From: Bog-950 sp046329535
GTDB taxonomy: Bacteria; Bacteroidota; Bacteroidia; Chitinophagales; LD1
Length of the DNA: 64,000 nucleotides
Assembly: GCA_046329535.1 (NCBI GenBank)
Contig: JAXLUN010000002.1
Location: forward strand, 62,001-126,000
Direction of reading: 5' to 3'
Every line of letters begins with the position of its first letter. Within the stretch, counting starts at the first letter, position 1. Below are positions 54,901-64,000 of the stretch, in pieces. A program made the translations under genes and the position numbers. Below the pieces are notes generated by a model, which was not told the DNA's origin, did not search any database, and was given only the letters and a program-made list of their open reading frames with translations.

Positions 54901-56413
54901 TGGCTTCTGATATTTTATTGAGCAGATATTTACTACCCAGTATAGCCGAGCAGGTAACTAACGCACTTTCGGTTACCCCCAAAACTCCATGTAAATTTAA
55001 GTTCTGTCCGGTCAACAACAGGTTAGTTACTTTTGTTTTAGCCGAAATCATACTTTTCATCGGGTCGTTAAAGTCTTTAACTATACCATACATACTTCCA
55101 TCATCGGTGCCCATATAATCGCGATACGAAAGCGGTGAAGATGTATAATAGGACTGAATACTGTTGCGTATACCAGGAAATTTTACTTCCATAGTATCGA
55201 GAAGTTTCTCCGCTTTATTTTTCTTAAAATCCTGGTAGGCTTCATCTCTCATATTTTCGTGTAAAGTAGTATTAAAAGTGTCTTTCCATTTTTCTACTTC
55301 TTCAAACCGCATATATGTCATTACCGTAATAGCTTCAGCAAATTCATTCTGCTTTTCAGGAACTTCTTCAAACATAGCATACATATATGGCCAGGTTTCA
55401 TCGGTATAGTGAACTCCCTTCCAAACATCCGGTTCATCAAAGTAATAGTAGTTTCGGTTAGTAAACTTAAAAGTTCCAGGCTTCATAACCGCATAAAGTA
55501 CAAAGGTGGAAATGGAGTTCTCTAAACCCTTCACTCTATTTCTATAGGCCGGGCGGATAGCCTCTGTCTTTGCCATCTCCAGGGTTTTTGCCGGATGTAT
55601 GTTAGATATAAAGAGGTCAGCTTCTATTTTTTCACCATTTATAAGAGATACTGACTTAGCTATTCCATTATCTATATCCATACTTTTAACCTCCTGTTTA
55701 CGCAAAACCTCCCCACCGTTTTTTTTGATAATACGCGCCATCAATTTTACAATCTGATCGCCTCCGTTTTTAATCTTATAAGCACTTTCTATGTAACTAT
55801 TCACAACCAGGGCATGCACGTAAAGAGGTGTTTTCTCGGTACCAGCATAAAGCAAATTGGTAGCCGCCAATACATTTTGCAGTTTTTTATTGGGGGTCAG
55901 TTTTTCAAAATATTCTTTAGCGCCCATACTAACCGAACTCAAATCCTGAGGTTCGCCATCCCGGAGATTATACAACGGAATACTGTCGCAAATTCGTTTC
56001 ATATCGCCACAATACTTTTCAATAGCCTCCTTCTCGGCTGGAAATTTTGAAATTAAAATGCGTTGAAAATTATCGTATCCCATTCCATAGGCATACTCCC
56101 CTGCATCATTTTTAAATTGAATTACATCAAATCCGTCTTCATTCATACGTAAAGTATCCAGACGCTCCATGATGCCCAGGTAATGAAAGATTTTGTAAAG
56201 GCTGTTGCCTTTCGCTAACCCGCCTATGTAATGTACTCCCGTATCAAAGGTTATACCTTCGCGTTTGAAAGTTTGCAAGCTACCGCCTATCTGTTCATTC
56301 TTTTCAAGGATACAAACGCGTTTTCCTTCTTTGCTCAAAATAGTTCCGCACACCATTCCACCCAAACCACTGCCAATAATTACAATGTCGTATTTTTCTT
56401 TGTCGGGTTGCAT
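54893..56413 (-). CDS. CrtI-like NAD(P)/FAD-dependent oxidoreductase
   Basis: A 506-residue flavoprotein of the phytoene desaturase/retinol saturase type. The N-terminal FAD site is VIIGSGLGGMVCGTILSKEG with the second motif LEKNEQIGGSL, and the C-terminal segment MISAKTKVTNLLLTGQNL and GVLGVTESALVTCSAILGSK is typical. It could desaturate or saturate a polyene or fatty chain. First gene of the C45/acpS/ligase set. Confidence 0.9.
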   Translation of the reverse strand: MQPDKEKYDIVIIGSGLGGMVCGTILSKEGKRVCILEKNEQIGGSLQTFKREGITFDTGVHYIGGLAKGNSLYKIFHYLGIMERLDTLRMNEDGFDVIQFKNDAGEYAYGMGYDNFQRILISKFPAEKEAIEKYCGDMKRICDSIPLYNLRDGEPQDLSSVSMGAKEYFEKLTPNKKLQNVLAATNLLYAGTEKTPLYVHALVVNSYIESAYKIKNGGDQIVKLMARIIKKNGGEVLRKQEVKSMDIDNGIAKSVSLINGEKIEADLFISNIHPAKTLEMAKTEAIRPAYRNRVKGLENSISTFVLYAVMKPGTFKFTNRNYYYFDEPDVWKGVHYTDETWPYMYAMFEEVPEKQNEFAEAITVMTYMRFEEVEKWKDTFNTTLHENMRDEAYQDFKKNKAEKLLDTMEVKFPGIRNSIQSYYTSSPLSYRDYMGTDDGSMYGIVKDFNDPMKSMISAKTKVTNLLLTGQNLNLHGVLGVTESALVTCSAILGSKYLLNKISEANA

Positions 56414-56458
56414 GGATAGAGAAGAGCTAAAATAAAAATATCGGCTTGGAGAGGGACT

Positions 56459-57100
56459 CTATTCCGTGTGTAGAAACCGGTGAACAATCACCGCCAGAAA
56501 AGCACCAATAAAAGGTGCTGTAAGGTATATCCAAAGCGATTGAAGATTTCCTGATACTAATGCCGGTGCCAAAGAGCGGGTAGGATTCAGGCTGGTTCCG
56601 CTGATGGGACCTCCAAACAATACTAAGCACCACACCGTTCCGCCAATCGCAATTCCGGCAGTGATCCCTTTTTCCTTAGCACCAACGCTCACCCGTAAAA
56701 TTACCATCATCAAAATAAACGTCATAATTATCTCCAAAACCATAGATTGAAACTCGGTTCCCGCAGGGAGGGTAATGGCCAAGGTTTTATTTTCAGGAAA
56801 AAGCCAATGAAGCGTGCCGCTTGCCAAACAGGCTCCTCCTAATTGAGAAATCAGATAAGCAGGAACTTCTTTCCAGGCAAATCGCTTGTCTACTGCAAAC
56901 GCCACAGTCACTGCGGGGTTTAGGTGAGTTCCGGAAATGTCTCCAAAGGCGTAAATCATGGCGATAATTACAAAACCCCATACCGCTGCAATACCAGCCA
57001 AACCAAGCGCTCCGCCTGTTTGCTGATTGACAATCACCGAGCCTGTACCGGCAAATATGAGAATGAAGGTTCCTATGATTTCGGCCAGATATTTTTTCAT
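56459..57100 (-). CDS. aquaporin (MIP family) with NPT variant
   Basis: A 213-residue six-helix channel. The first signature is GTHLNPAVTVAF and the second is GTSLNPTRSLAPAL, so the second NPA box reads NPT. Arg after it (selectivity filter) is present. Length fits AqpZ or a short glycerol facilitator. The pore filter residues elsewhere suggest a water channel, but the NPT change may alter selectivity. It stands 46 bases upstream of the CrtI-like gene, same strand. Confidence 0.9.
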   Translation of the reverse strand: MKKYLAEIIGTFILIFAGTGSVIVNQQTGGALGLAGIAAVWGFVIIAMIYAFGDISGTHLNPAVTVAFAVDKRFAWKEVPAYLISQLGGACLASGTLHWLFPENKTLAITLPAGTEFQSMVLEIIMTFILMMVILRVSVGAKEKGITAGIAIGGTVWCLVLFGGPISGTSLNPTRSLAPALVSGNLQSLWIYLTAPFIGAFLAVIVHRFLHTE

Positions 57101-57235
57101 ACCAAGACTTTTTGTGGTTGAATAAATGTAAAAGAATCTGCCAAAAAGTAATAACCCGCTGGAAATGCCCGGGTGATTTCAACGTCCACAAAAATTCTTT
57201 TCCTGTTTTTCGACTATATGAATTTGTTTTCACTA

Positions 57236-57243
57236 TACATTTG
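57236..57243 (+). promoter_or_regulatory. possible kup promoter -7 box
   Basis: TACATTTG matches TAnnTTTG, 97 bases upstream of the kup ATG, but no TTTG is seen at the proper distance before it. The 239-base divergent region between aquaporin and kup holds no other structure that I see. Confidence 0.35.
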
Positions 57244-57339
57244 CAACTTCTAACAATTCTATGCATTTAACACCAGCGGGCAACTATGTAACTTTTCAGT
57301 TTTGTTCTTATCCGCAAAACCATTCAACCAATATTTAAT

Positions 57340-59292
57340 ATGGCAGATAGTTACCGCGACCACGGTCACAAACTAACCGTTGCAGGAACACTTATTACTC
57401 TTGGGATCATTTTCGGTGATATAGGAACTTCCCCAATTTATGTATTGAATGCCATTTTGAGCGGCCATACCATCTCCAGCGAACTAATACTGGGAGGTTT
57501 ATCTTGCGTATTCTGGACACTACTCATAGTTACTACCGTAAAATACGTGTATCTGGCATTGAATGCTGATAACCGGGGTGAAGGTGGAATATTTGCTCTC
57601 TACGCGCTGGTAAGAAGGTATAAAGTTACCTGGACGATATTTCCTGCAATCATTGGCTGTGCATCGCTCATTGCAGATGGATTTATTACTCCCCCTATTT
57701 CTATTTCATCGGCCGTTGAAGGATTGAGAATTCTTAATCCAGATATTCCCACTGTTCCCATCGTATTAGCCATTTTGGTAGGACTCTTTATTTTTCAGCA
57801 ATTCGGAACCAAAGTGGTAGGCGCAATATTTGGCCCCATTATGCTTATCTGGTTTGCTATGATTGGCGTTTTAGGAGCCAAGGAGATAATCAAATACCCA
57901 GAGGTTCTGGCTGCCATAAACCCCTACTACGCTTATAATTTATTGCTTCATTACCCAGGTGGGTTTTGGCTTTTAGGGGCAGTGTTTCTATGTACTACCG
58001 GAGGAGAGGCGCTATACTCTGATTTAGGACATTGCGGCAAATCTAATATTCGGGTTAGCTGGGTGTTTGTTATAGCTATGTTGCTGTTAAGCTATTTTGG
58101 GCAAAGCGCACATTTACTTAGTAATTTCAACGGTCAGCACTGGGATGAAGGCAAATCCACTTTTTACTCCTTAATGCCTGAGTGGTTTCTGCCCATCGGA
58201 ATTACGGTAGCCACACTGGCAACAATCATTGCTTCGCAAGCATTAATTACAGGCTGTTTTACACTGGTAAATGAAGCGATGAAACTCCGCCTGTGGCCTA
58301 ATATGAAAGTAATTTACCCGACAACGCATCAGGGGCAGATGTATCTGCCCGGAATTAACTGGTTTTTGTTTTTAGGGTGTATTGCTGTGGTTCTTTTATT
58401 CCGCGAATCGAGAAATATGGAAGCTGCATACGGATTGGCTATTACTATCAATATGCTAATGACCACCATGCTTTTGACCTACCTCATGTATGTTCAGCGC
58501 AAGCCAATGATTATAGTTTGGGGCATACCCTTAGTTTTTATAACAATTGAATCTACCTTCTTTATTTCAAATCTATTGAAGTTTACACATGGGGGATGGT
58601 TTACCGTGATGATTGCCGCTATCCTATTTTTCGGAATGTGGGTGTTTTACCAGGCAAGATTGCTGCGTAAAAAGCACATCGAGTTTGTAGAGATTAAAGA
58701 CTATATCGCTCCGCTAAAAGAATTGATGCATGATGAAACTATTGCCAAAGAAGCGAACAATCTGGTTTATCTATCTATGGCAAACGATAAAAGTCATATT
58801 GACTCTAATATCATCTACTCAATTTTCAGAAAGCGTCCGAAGAGAGCAGATATTTATTGGTTTGTTCACGTAGATATTTCCAACGAGCCGTTTGGAGCTA
58901 CCTATGCTGTTGAAGCTGTTGTGCCTCGCAGAATATTTTTCGTACGACTCAGTTTCGGATTTAAAGTAGAACACAAAGTAAATTTGATGTTCAACAAAAT
59001 AGTTGAAGAGATGGTGAAAAACGGAGAGGTAGATGAGCTTTCACACTATCCCTCCCTTCGCAAATACAACATGCCGGCCGATTTCAAATTTATTATCTTG
59101 AATAGTCGTGTCGCAATTGATGATGCACTATCACCTTTTGAACAGTTCGTTGTAAAGGGCTATCGCTTTATCAAAACTATTTCGCTTTCAACAGCCGAAG
59201 ATTTTGGTTTAGAGTTAACGAACGTAGAAGAGGAAACCGTACCTATCAGAGTAGCTGCATCCAGCAAAATAGAATTACAACGTATTAAGTAA
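57340..59292 (+). CDS. kup: KUP family potassium transporter
   Basis: Proton-coupled K+ uptake permease, 650 residues. The family start is plain: VAGTLITLGIIFGDIGTSPIYVLNAI, then LNADNRGEGGIFALYALVRR. About 12 membrane segments up to residue 450 (YLPGINWFLFLGCIAVVLLF; FIGISNLLK-like loop HGGWFTVMIAAILFF), followed by a cytosolic C-terminal domain. Normal length. Divergent from aquaporin; convergent with the pseudouridine synthase gene. Confidence 0.95.
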   Translation: MADSYRDHGHKLTVAGTLITLGIIFGDIGTSPIYVLNAILSGHTISSELILGGLSCVFWTLLIVTTVKYVYLALNADNRGEGGIFALYALVRRYKVTWTIFPAIIGCASLIADGFITPPISISSAVEGLRILNPDIPTVPIVLAILVGLFIFQQFGTKVVGAIFGPIMLIWFAMIGVLGAKEIIKYPEVLAAINPYYAYNLLLHYPGGFWLLGAVFLCTTGGEALYSDLGHCGKSNIRVSWVFVIAMLLLSYFGQSAHLLSNFNGQHWDEGKSTFYSLMPEWFLPIGITVATLATIIASQALITGCFTLVNEAMKLRLWPNMKVIYPTTHQGQMYLPGINWFLFLGCIAVVLLFRESRNMEAAYGLAITINMLMTTMLLTYLMYVQRKPMIIVWGIPLVFITIESTFFISNLLKFTHGGWFTVMIAAILFFGMWVFYQARLLRKKHIEFVEIKDYIAPLKELMHDETIAKEANNLVYLSMANDKSHIDSNIIYSIFRKRPKRADIYWFVHVDISNEPFGATYAVEAVVPRRIFFVRLSFGFKVEHKVNLMFNKIVEEMVKNGEVDELSHYPSLRKYNMPADFKFIILNSRVAIDDALSPFEQFVVKGYRFIKTISLSTAEDFGLELTNVEEETVPIRVAASSKIELQRIK

Positions 59293-59319
59293 CGTAATAT
59301 AAGGTATTATAGATTCGAA

Positions 59320-60336
59320 TTACTTCTGAAAGTGTTTGAGCAAGCGAATTTCTTCTTCGCTTAAGAACCGCCATCTGCCACGTGGCAAATCTTTTTTGGT
59401 AAGGCCGGCAAAGAAAACACGGTCGAGTTTTTCAACCTCGTAATCCAGTGATTCGAATAATCTGCGGATAAATCTATTTTTTCCGGTATGAATCTGAACG
59501 CCTACTTCTGCTCTATCTTTAGGATTTGGATAGGCAATTTCGTCAACTTCAGCTATACCATCTTCCAGCACAACTCCACCTTCAGCAATTTTATCAAAGT
59601 CTTCTTTGCGTAACTTCTTATTCAAAATTACATGATAAACTTTCTGCACTTCGGTACTAGGGTGCGTTAGTTTCTGAGCAAGTTCTCCATCATTGGTAAT
59701 TAATAAAACACCGGTGGTGTTTCTATCTAAGCGTCCAACAGGATATAATCGTGGTTGTTGAATGGCATTGATTTGCTCATAAGCTCCGCGCAAAAGTTCC
59801 ATAACAGTCTTGCGCTCTTTCTCATCTTTAACTGTGGTGATGTAGTCTTTCGGCTTATTCAGCAGGATGTAGTATTTCTTTTCAAGCGACAATAACTTAC
59901 CATCAAAAATGATTTTGTCGTTCTTGTTCACCTTGTGACCCATTTCGCGAACTACCGTGCCATTCACCTGCACACGGCCTTCTTTTATCAATTCATCAGC
60001 CGCTCTTCGGGATGCTACGCCTGCATGTGATAAATATTTATTGAGCCTTATCTCATCGGTCAGTTTTTCTTCAATAGAAAAAACTTCGTTTTTATTTCCG
60101 GGTAATGTTTGATTTCTTCTCCGCTTAGGAGCTATACCTTCGTTTTCAATTTCTGCTGTGGCAATCAGTTTTTTCTTAGCAGCCTTTTTAGCGTCACCGG
60201 CAACACTACGCTCAAACATTTTTTTAGCGGCTGCTACCAATACAGGATTCTTCTCTTTCTTATCCCACTTTTTGTAGGGAATAGAAGATGATCCACTTTC
60301 CTTCTTAGAACTTTTATCAGTTGATTTTTTCTGCAC
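59320..60336 (-). CDS. rluB: 23S rRNA pseudouridine synthase, RluB type
   Basis: Modifies uridine in the large-subunit rRNA. A 338-residue protein, start codon GTG at 60336. Residues 1-90 are a Lys/Ser-rich extension, then an S4 RNA-binding domain (IRLNKYLSHAGVASRRAADELI), and the RsuA/RluB catalytic domain with Asp in GRLDRNTTGVLLITNDG. FFAGLTKKDLPRGRWR near the C-terminus is family-typical. The long basic N-terminus is a common Bacteroidota feature. Target assignment to RluB versus RluE/F is inferred. Confidence 0.9.
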   Translation of the reverse strand: MQKKSTDKSSKKESGSSSIPYKKWDKKEKNPVLVAAAKKMFERSVAGDAKKAAKKKLIATAEIENEGIAPKRRRNQTLPGNKNEVFSIEEKLTDEIRLNKYLSHAGVASRRAADELIKEGRVQVNGTVVREMGHKVNKNDKIIFDGKLLSLEKKYYILLNKPKDYITTVKDEKERKTVMELLRGAYEQINAIQQPRLYPVGRLDRNTTGVLLITNDGELAQKLTHPSTEVQKVYHVILNKKLRKEDFDKIAEGGVVLEDGIAEVDEIAYPNPKDRAEVGVQIHTGKNRFIRRLFESLDYEVEKLDRVFFAGLTKKDLPRGRWRFLSEEEIRLLKHFQK

Positions 60337-60384
60337 GTGTCAAATATAAAAACTGTTGTCAGTTGTTGGTTGCTGCGCTTAAGT

Positions 60385-62409
60385 TTATTTCAATTCAACT
60401 GAAATGATTTCAACTCTTCTCTCCAGAGCAGCAGAGGGATTGTAAACTGAGTTTCTAGTATCCTCTAGTTTGTCACTAATGGTTTTAGAAGCGGTCTCTT
60501 CACCCATCGATTCATTTTTAAGAATCAGATTTCCATTTTCTATGTATGAAAGAAGAATGCCATCACGGTAGCGATAAAAATAATTTAGCAAAGAAGCAAT
60601 TCTTCTGTACCCCAACTTAATGTTGTACTGATTGTAGTTAAGTGGCGAGCAAAATCCTTTTATGGTTACCTCAATTTTATTTCCTTCTTTAAGCAGAGAT
60701 AGCAGTTGCGATGAGAAAGCAACTAAGTCGTAATAACCTTTATCAACTTTTTCTGCAAACAGACTAAAAACTTCATTTTCGGCCGTTGCTTTAGCATCAC
60801 TCGTTAATCCTTTTGCAAACTGCTTGTTATATTCAAATAGCAGCGCTGAATAAGCTTCGTAAGTTTGCTTGTAGTCCAAGCCGGTGGTATCTCGCAGATT
60901 ACAGCATTCAGGTTCATCGTTGTGAAAATACAATTGAACCGGAAGCATCTGTTTAACTTTCTTCAAACTGTTATCTATAAAGGTTTTTTCCGAAACAGTC
61001 TTAATCGGTTCAACTTCCGCTGTAACTGTTTTTTTAATAATAGCAGTATCGGATTTAATTGAAACAAGCGTATCTCTCCTATCTATTTTTTTACTCGTGC
61101 TATAAGCATAGATATCGTTACAACAGGTTTCTGCTTCAATATAATAGGAGCCTTTTCTGTTAGATGTGATATATGCTTTTGAATTGTCGGTTGCCAAAGA
61201 GTAATACAAATCATTCTGAGGAGTATTGATTGGTTGCAGAAGGTTTTTAGGTTCAGTCCAGTTGGTAGACTCACCGGTTGTTTCAAAAATATCATACCCC
61301 CCAAAACCATAATGCCAGTCGCTGGAAAAAAATAGTTTTTTAGAATTCAAATCGTAGAACGGAGTAACTTCATTACCGGGTGAATTGATGACATTACCCG
61401 CATTAACTGCTTGTGAGTAGGTTCCGTCTTCGTTCAATCGGCATATCCAGATATCCATATTGCCCTGACCACCTTCTCTATCGGAAGCAAAAAACAAAAC
61501 TTCATGGCCAGATAAATCATAGCCAACTGTGGGATGAGTGTTCGTGAATATTGAGTTATTTACATGATCACTCAGCTTTTCAGCTGCTGTCCATTTGAAT
61601 CCTTCATAACGGGTTAAATAAATATCACAGCGTGTTGATGACTTACTGACCTGCTCACATTGCGTAAAAAAGAATTTTTTCGAATCGGGTGAATAGGCTC
61701 CGTTACCAATATTTAATTCAGCTATAGAGCCATTAGGCATGTAAATAGCCTCTGGATTAGGCGGTTGGTTATACAAACGCACCAGATACTTTTCGCTTTT
61801 GGGGTCGGTAGAGATATTTCGGAGAGATGAGAATTGAATCTTATCCGGATATACATGAATGGCGTTGAACTCAGATTGAGGAGTATTAATGTCTTTGCCC
61901 AGATGTTCAATTTTTATTGAGTCATTTTTCCGCGAATGATCCCTAATCCAGGAGCATGCTTCAATTTCTTGTTGTGCCTTCAAATAATAGAAATCCTTTT
62001 TGCGGTATTTAGTTTGAAAACGATGAAACTGCTTCTGTGCATCTTCACATTTACACTCGCATGTATTTCTAAGCACTTCACCGAGCCAGAAAGAGGCCAT
62101 AGGGAATTGATTTTGCTTATCCAGCTTAATAACTGCTCTATAACCATAGTTAGCGCCATCTAAATCATTAAACATGCGACAAGCTTCTGCATACTTGAAG
62201 TTCAACTCTGTATTCTCCTCATCCTTTTTCAAGGCGTCTTTAAAGTACTGAGAAGCAGCATAATAATCTCCTTCAATTACTTTTTTTTCACCGGCCTTTA
62301 TCAACTGCGAAACGGTTTGCGCGCTACCTGCTATCACATTAAGTATGAGGAATAAAAGAACCATCAACATCGGGCGGCAAGTGTAAGAATCATTTCGTGT
62401 ACTCATCAT
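60385..62409 (-). CDS. PD40-repeat/OmpA-like outer membrane protein (PorE-like)
   Basis: About 674 residues. The ATG at 62409 overlaps the PorP stop by ATGA, so it is preferred to the ATG at 62424. A hydrophobic segment at the N-terminus may be a signal peptide (MLMVLLFLILNVIAGSAQ). TPR-like helices follow (YFKDALKKDEENTELNFKYA), then WD40/PD40 repeats (EVLFFASDREGGQGNMDIWI, KLFFSSDWHYGFGGYDIF), then a C-terminal OmpA-like domain whose usual GxTD is replaced by GFCSP although an RR pair remains. T9SS PorE has this order. Probably anchors the secretion machine to peptidoglycan or the outer membrane. Confidence 0.85.
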   Translation of the reverse strand: MMSTRNDSYTCRPMLMVLLFLILNVIAGSAQTVSQLIKAGEKKVIEGDYYAASQYFKDALKKDEENTELNFKYAEACRMFNDLDGANYGYRAVIKLDKQNQFPMASFWLGEVLRNTCECKCEDAQKQFHRFQTKYRKKDFYYLKAQQEIEACSWIRDHSRKNDSIKIEHLGKDINTPQSEFNAIHVYPDKIQFSSLRNISTDPKSEKYLVRLYNQPPNPEAIYMPNGSIAELNIGNGAYSPDSKKFFFTQCEQVSKSSTRCDIYLTRYEGFKWTAAEKLSDHVNNSIFTNTHPTVGYDLSGHEVLFFASDREGGQGNMDIWICRLNEDGTYSQAVNAGNVINSPGNEVTPFYDLNSKKLFFSSDWHYGFGGYDIFETTGESTNWTEPKNLLQPINTPQNDLYYSLATDNSKAYITSNRKGSYYIEAETCCNDIYAYSTSKKIDRRDTLVSIKSDTAIIKKTVTAEVEPIKTVSEKTFIDNSLKKVKQMLPVQLYFHNDEPECCNLRDTTGLDYKQTYEAYSALLFEYNKQFAKGLTSDAKATAENEVFSLFAEKVDKGYYDLVAFSSQLLSLLKEGNKIEVTIKGFCSPLNYNQYNIKLGYRRIASLLNYFYRYRDGILLSYIENGNLILKNESMGEETASKTISDKLEDTRNSVYNPSAALERRVEIISVELK

Positions 62410-63461
62410 AAAAATGCCGGACATACTGCACCGGGCTTATTTATCTTTTTCACCTTAGCCAATATATAGATTACACTTACTTCAAATCCTCCGTTATACC
62501 GACTCGCCCGGTTGAGCTTAGAAAAGTTAATGTCATAACTCAAATTAACCTGAAGATTATCATAATCCATTCCTACCAATAACCAGGTTGATTCTACTGA
62601 ACGCGCATAAGCCCCTATATTCAGGGAAATAGTATGCGGTATTTTTACAGTAGGATAATACTTGATATGCGCTCCATAATCTACCTCCTGCTTGGTGTCT
62701 TGGCGCTGATACATTATTTCAGGAACTATATCTAATCGCGTAGCTACTTTAACCTGTGCTCTTGTATGTACGGTAAATCTGGGGTTGAGTTTAACTGAGT
62801 TATCACTATAAAAACTTTGCTTGGGTTGAGTGAGGTGGGTTGCTCCAAAACCAATAGTAAAATTAGTTCTTTCTGTTTTACTCCATCTATACGCTAGCCC
62901 CGCTCCTAGATCAAAGTAGTTAAAACGAGTACGAGAAAACGTTTCGTCTACTGCAATATTCGGATCATACACATCTCCGTTCCATTGATTATCAAAACTA
63001 AGCTTGCCGTAATTAATATTTCTATTAACCAAACCAAACTGAATGCCTCCGCTTAAAGAGTGATGATTTTTTTTATCCAGTGATTTAATATAGGATAATG
63101 ACAAGGTCGTATTCAAAGATGTAAATCGAGAATCACCGGCCCTGTCAAAAAAGAAAACCAGGCCGGCTCCTATTCTGTCATTATTTTTCAGCGTCACAAA
63201 ATTCATTTCAGCAGATGCCGAAAAGGTATTGTAATTGACCGGAACGGATGGCCATTGATTTCTGTAATTTCCTACAAACCTGAAATCACCATCAAATAAG
63301 TTGGTATTTGCAGGATTTTGATTCAACGGTGAAAAATTAAATTGTGAGAAATGAATATCCTGAGCTGACACCGAATGCATGAAGCTTACAGTACATAGTA
63401 CATATACTACCGCAGATTGTATGGTGCCTTTCATTCTTCGTAATCTGCAACTGGCTCTCAT
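62406..63461 (-). CDS. PorP/SprF family T9SS membrane protein
   Basis: A 351-residue beta-barrel-like protein. After a signal peptide (ending VSAQ) the family signature QDIHFSQFNFSPLNQNPANT occurs, and GDFRFVGNYRNQWPSVPVNY follows. These proteins accompany T9SS cargo with type B C-terminal domains. The start at 63461 overlaps the upstream stop by ATGA; an ATG at 63434 (MKGTIQSAVV) would give a cleaner signal peptide. It overlaps the next gene, suggesting translational coupling. Confidence 0.92.
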   Translation of the reverse strand: MRASCRLRRMKGTIQSAVVYVLCTVSFMHSVSAQDIHFSQFNFSPLNQNPANTNLFDGDFRFVGNYRNQWPSVPVNYNTFSASAEMNFVTLKNNDRIGAGLVFFFDRAGDSRFTSLNTTLSLSYIKSLDKKNHHSLSGGIQFGLVNRNINYGKLSFDNQWNGDVYDPNIAVDETFSRTRFNYFDLGAGLAYRWSKTERTNFTIGFGATHLTQPKQSFYSDNSVKLNPRFTVHTRAQVKVATRLDIVPEIMYQRQDTKQEVDYGAHIKYYPTVKIPHTISLNIGAYARSVESTWLLVGMDYDNLQVNLSYDINFSKLNRASRYNGGFEVSVIYILAKVKKINKPGAVCPAFL

Positions 63462-64000
63462 CTCAATAGTGTTACATTTCCTTTCTTGAAAAATTTTTCA
63501 CCGCTTTCACATTCTCCTTCCAGATAATATCCAAATACAGCCGGGTCGAGTTTTTTCCCCTTAAATGTTCCATCCCATCCTTTGCTAATATCTTGTGTTT
63601 CAAACATTTTCTGCCCCCAGCGATCGTAAACTGCCAGAAACAACTTGGTAATGTAATTACCCCTTACATAGAAAACATCATTTCTTTCATCACCATTGGG
63701 TGAAAAAGCATTAGGGATATAAATATTAGACTGCGCACAGGGGGTATTAATAACTATAACAGTGACTGTATCACGTTTGCGGCATCCATTACTATCAGAC
63801 ACCTCTACATAGTAAGAATGTGTTTGTCTTGGATAGGCCATTGGGTTTGCAATGCCGATAGCACTTAGTGTAGCATCCTGTTGCCAACTAATTCCAATAA
63901 CGTTAGCAGTAAGCGTAAGGTTTATCTGTGAGGTATCTCCAATACTAATGGTGTCAGGCACAGCAAATGCATTGACCCCAGGCAATGAAGATGTGATGTT
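63458..64000 (-). CDS. T9SS type B (gliding-motility) C-terminal domain protein, truncated
   Basis: The frame is open to the right edge, so the N-terminal part is missing. The visible 180 residues contain an Ig-like segment (PRQTHSYYVEVSDSNGCRKRD) and the gliding-motility-associated C-terminal domain: IYIPNAFSPNGDERNDVFYV, LAVYDRWGQKMFET and FGYYLEGECESGEKFFKKGN. It would be exported by T9SS and held or assembled with the neighbouring PorP/SprF protein. The full protein is probably long, as is usual for this type. Confidence 0.92.
   Translation of the reverse strand, partial: NITSSLPGVNAFAVPDTISIGDTSQINLTLTANVIGISWQQDATLSAIGIANPMAYPRQTHSYYVEVSDSNGCRKRDTVTVIVINTPCAQSNIYIPNAFSPNGDERNDVFYVRGNYITKLFLAVYDRWGQKMFETQDISKGWDGTFKGKKLDPAVFGYYLEGECESGEKFFKKGNVTLLR

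Overview
The window comes from the chromosome of a Bacteroidota bacterium. The evidence is direct: several C-terminal type IX secretion (T9SS) type A sorting domains, a type B (gliding-motility-type) C-terminal domain next to PorP/SprF, a TonB receptor with a DUF4249 lipoprotein, DUF5777 and IPExxxVDY-type proteins, and promoters of the Bacteroidota form TTTG-N19-TAnnTTTG. Composition and gene content fit a free-living Chitinophagales/Sphingobacteriales-like organism, but genus cannot be read from the sequence. The 16S 3' end keeps the anti-Shine-Dalgarno CCTCC, although strong ribosome binding sites are rare.

Layout. 0-5 kb: a truncated PAS histidine kinase, a polyprenyl diphosphate synthase, a translationally coupled alpha/beta hydrolase and substrate-binding protein, and a T9SS-exported glutathione peroxidase. 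5.2-10.9 kb: a complete rRNA operon on the minus strand (16S, tRNA-Ile, tRNA-Ala, 23S, 5S) with two promoters, boxA elements, pre-rRNA processing stems and a terminator. 11-16.5 kb: Hsp20, a cluster of a choice-of-anchor V-like protein, a heme-lipoprotein-like protein, YceI and DUF5777, then PaaN. 16.6-26.3 kb (minus strand): ligA, an NAD(P)-binding protein, carbonic anhydrase, bestrophin, arsC-arsM-arsR, pterin dehydratase, M42 peptidase, pyruvate kinase and an IPExxxVDY protein. 26.4-33.2 kb (plus strand): acpP, fabF, rnc, then a seven-gene MarR-led redox operon (MarR, four-TM protein, YceI, pirin, flavin reductase, DoxX, YgiD-type dioxygenase).

33.3-50.8 kb is accessory in character. It holds a cytosolic protein with a carboxypeptidase-regulatory-like domain, a solo LuxR-type HTH protein, a striking 21-bp phased tandem repeat array, a 1720-residue T9SS protein with Ig-like repeats, a GH16 catalytic motif and a propeller-like region, a repeat-rich T9SS protein, two convergent alkaline-phosphatase-superfamily enzymes, a GH27 alpha-galactosidase, a TonB receptor/DUF4249 pair with unusual codon use, and a cytochrome c'-like protein. 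50.8-57.1 kb: a minus-strand set with an adenylate-forming ligase, AcpS, a C45 acyltransferase and a CrtI-like oxidoreductase (possibly a small lipid or pigment pathway), then an aquaporin. 57.3-64 kb: a KUP potassium transporter, RluB-type pseudouridine synthase, and a T9SS-linked operon (type B CTD protein, PorP/SprF, PD40-OmpA-like protein) that runs off the right edge.

No insertion sequence, prophage, CRISPR array or recognised defence system is visible. The least explained items are the 21-bp array at 34.8-35.07 kb, the paired TTGTnnnnACAA operators of the MarR operon, the CXnCH/YceI/DUF5777 cluster, and the C45/CrtI/AcpS/ligase gene set.
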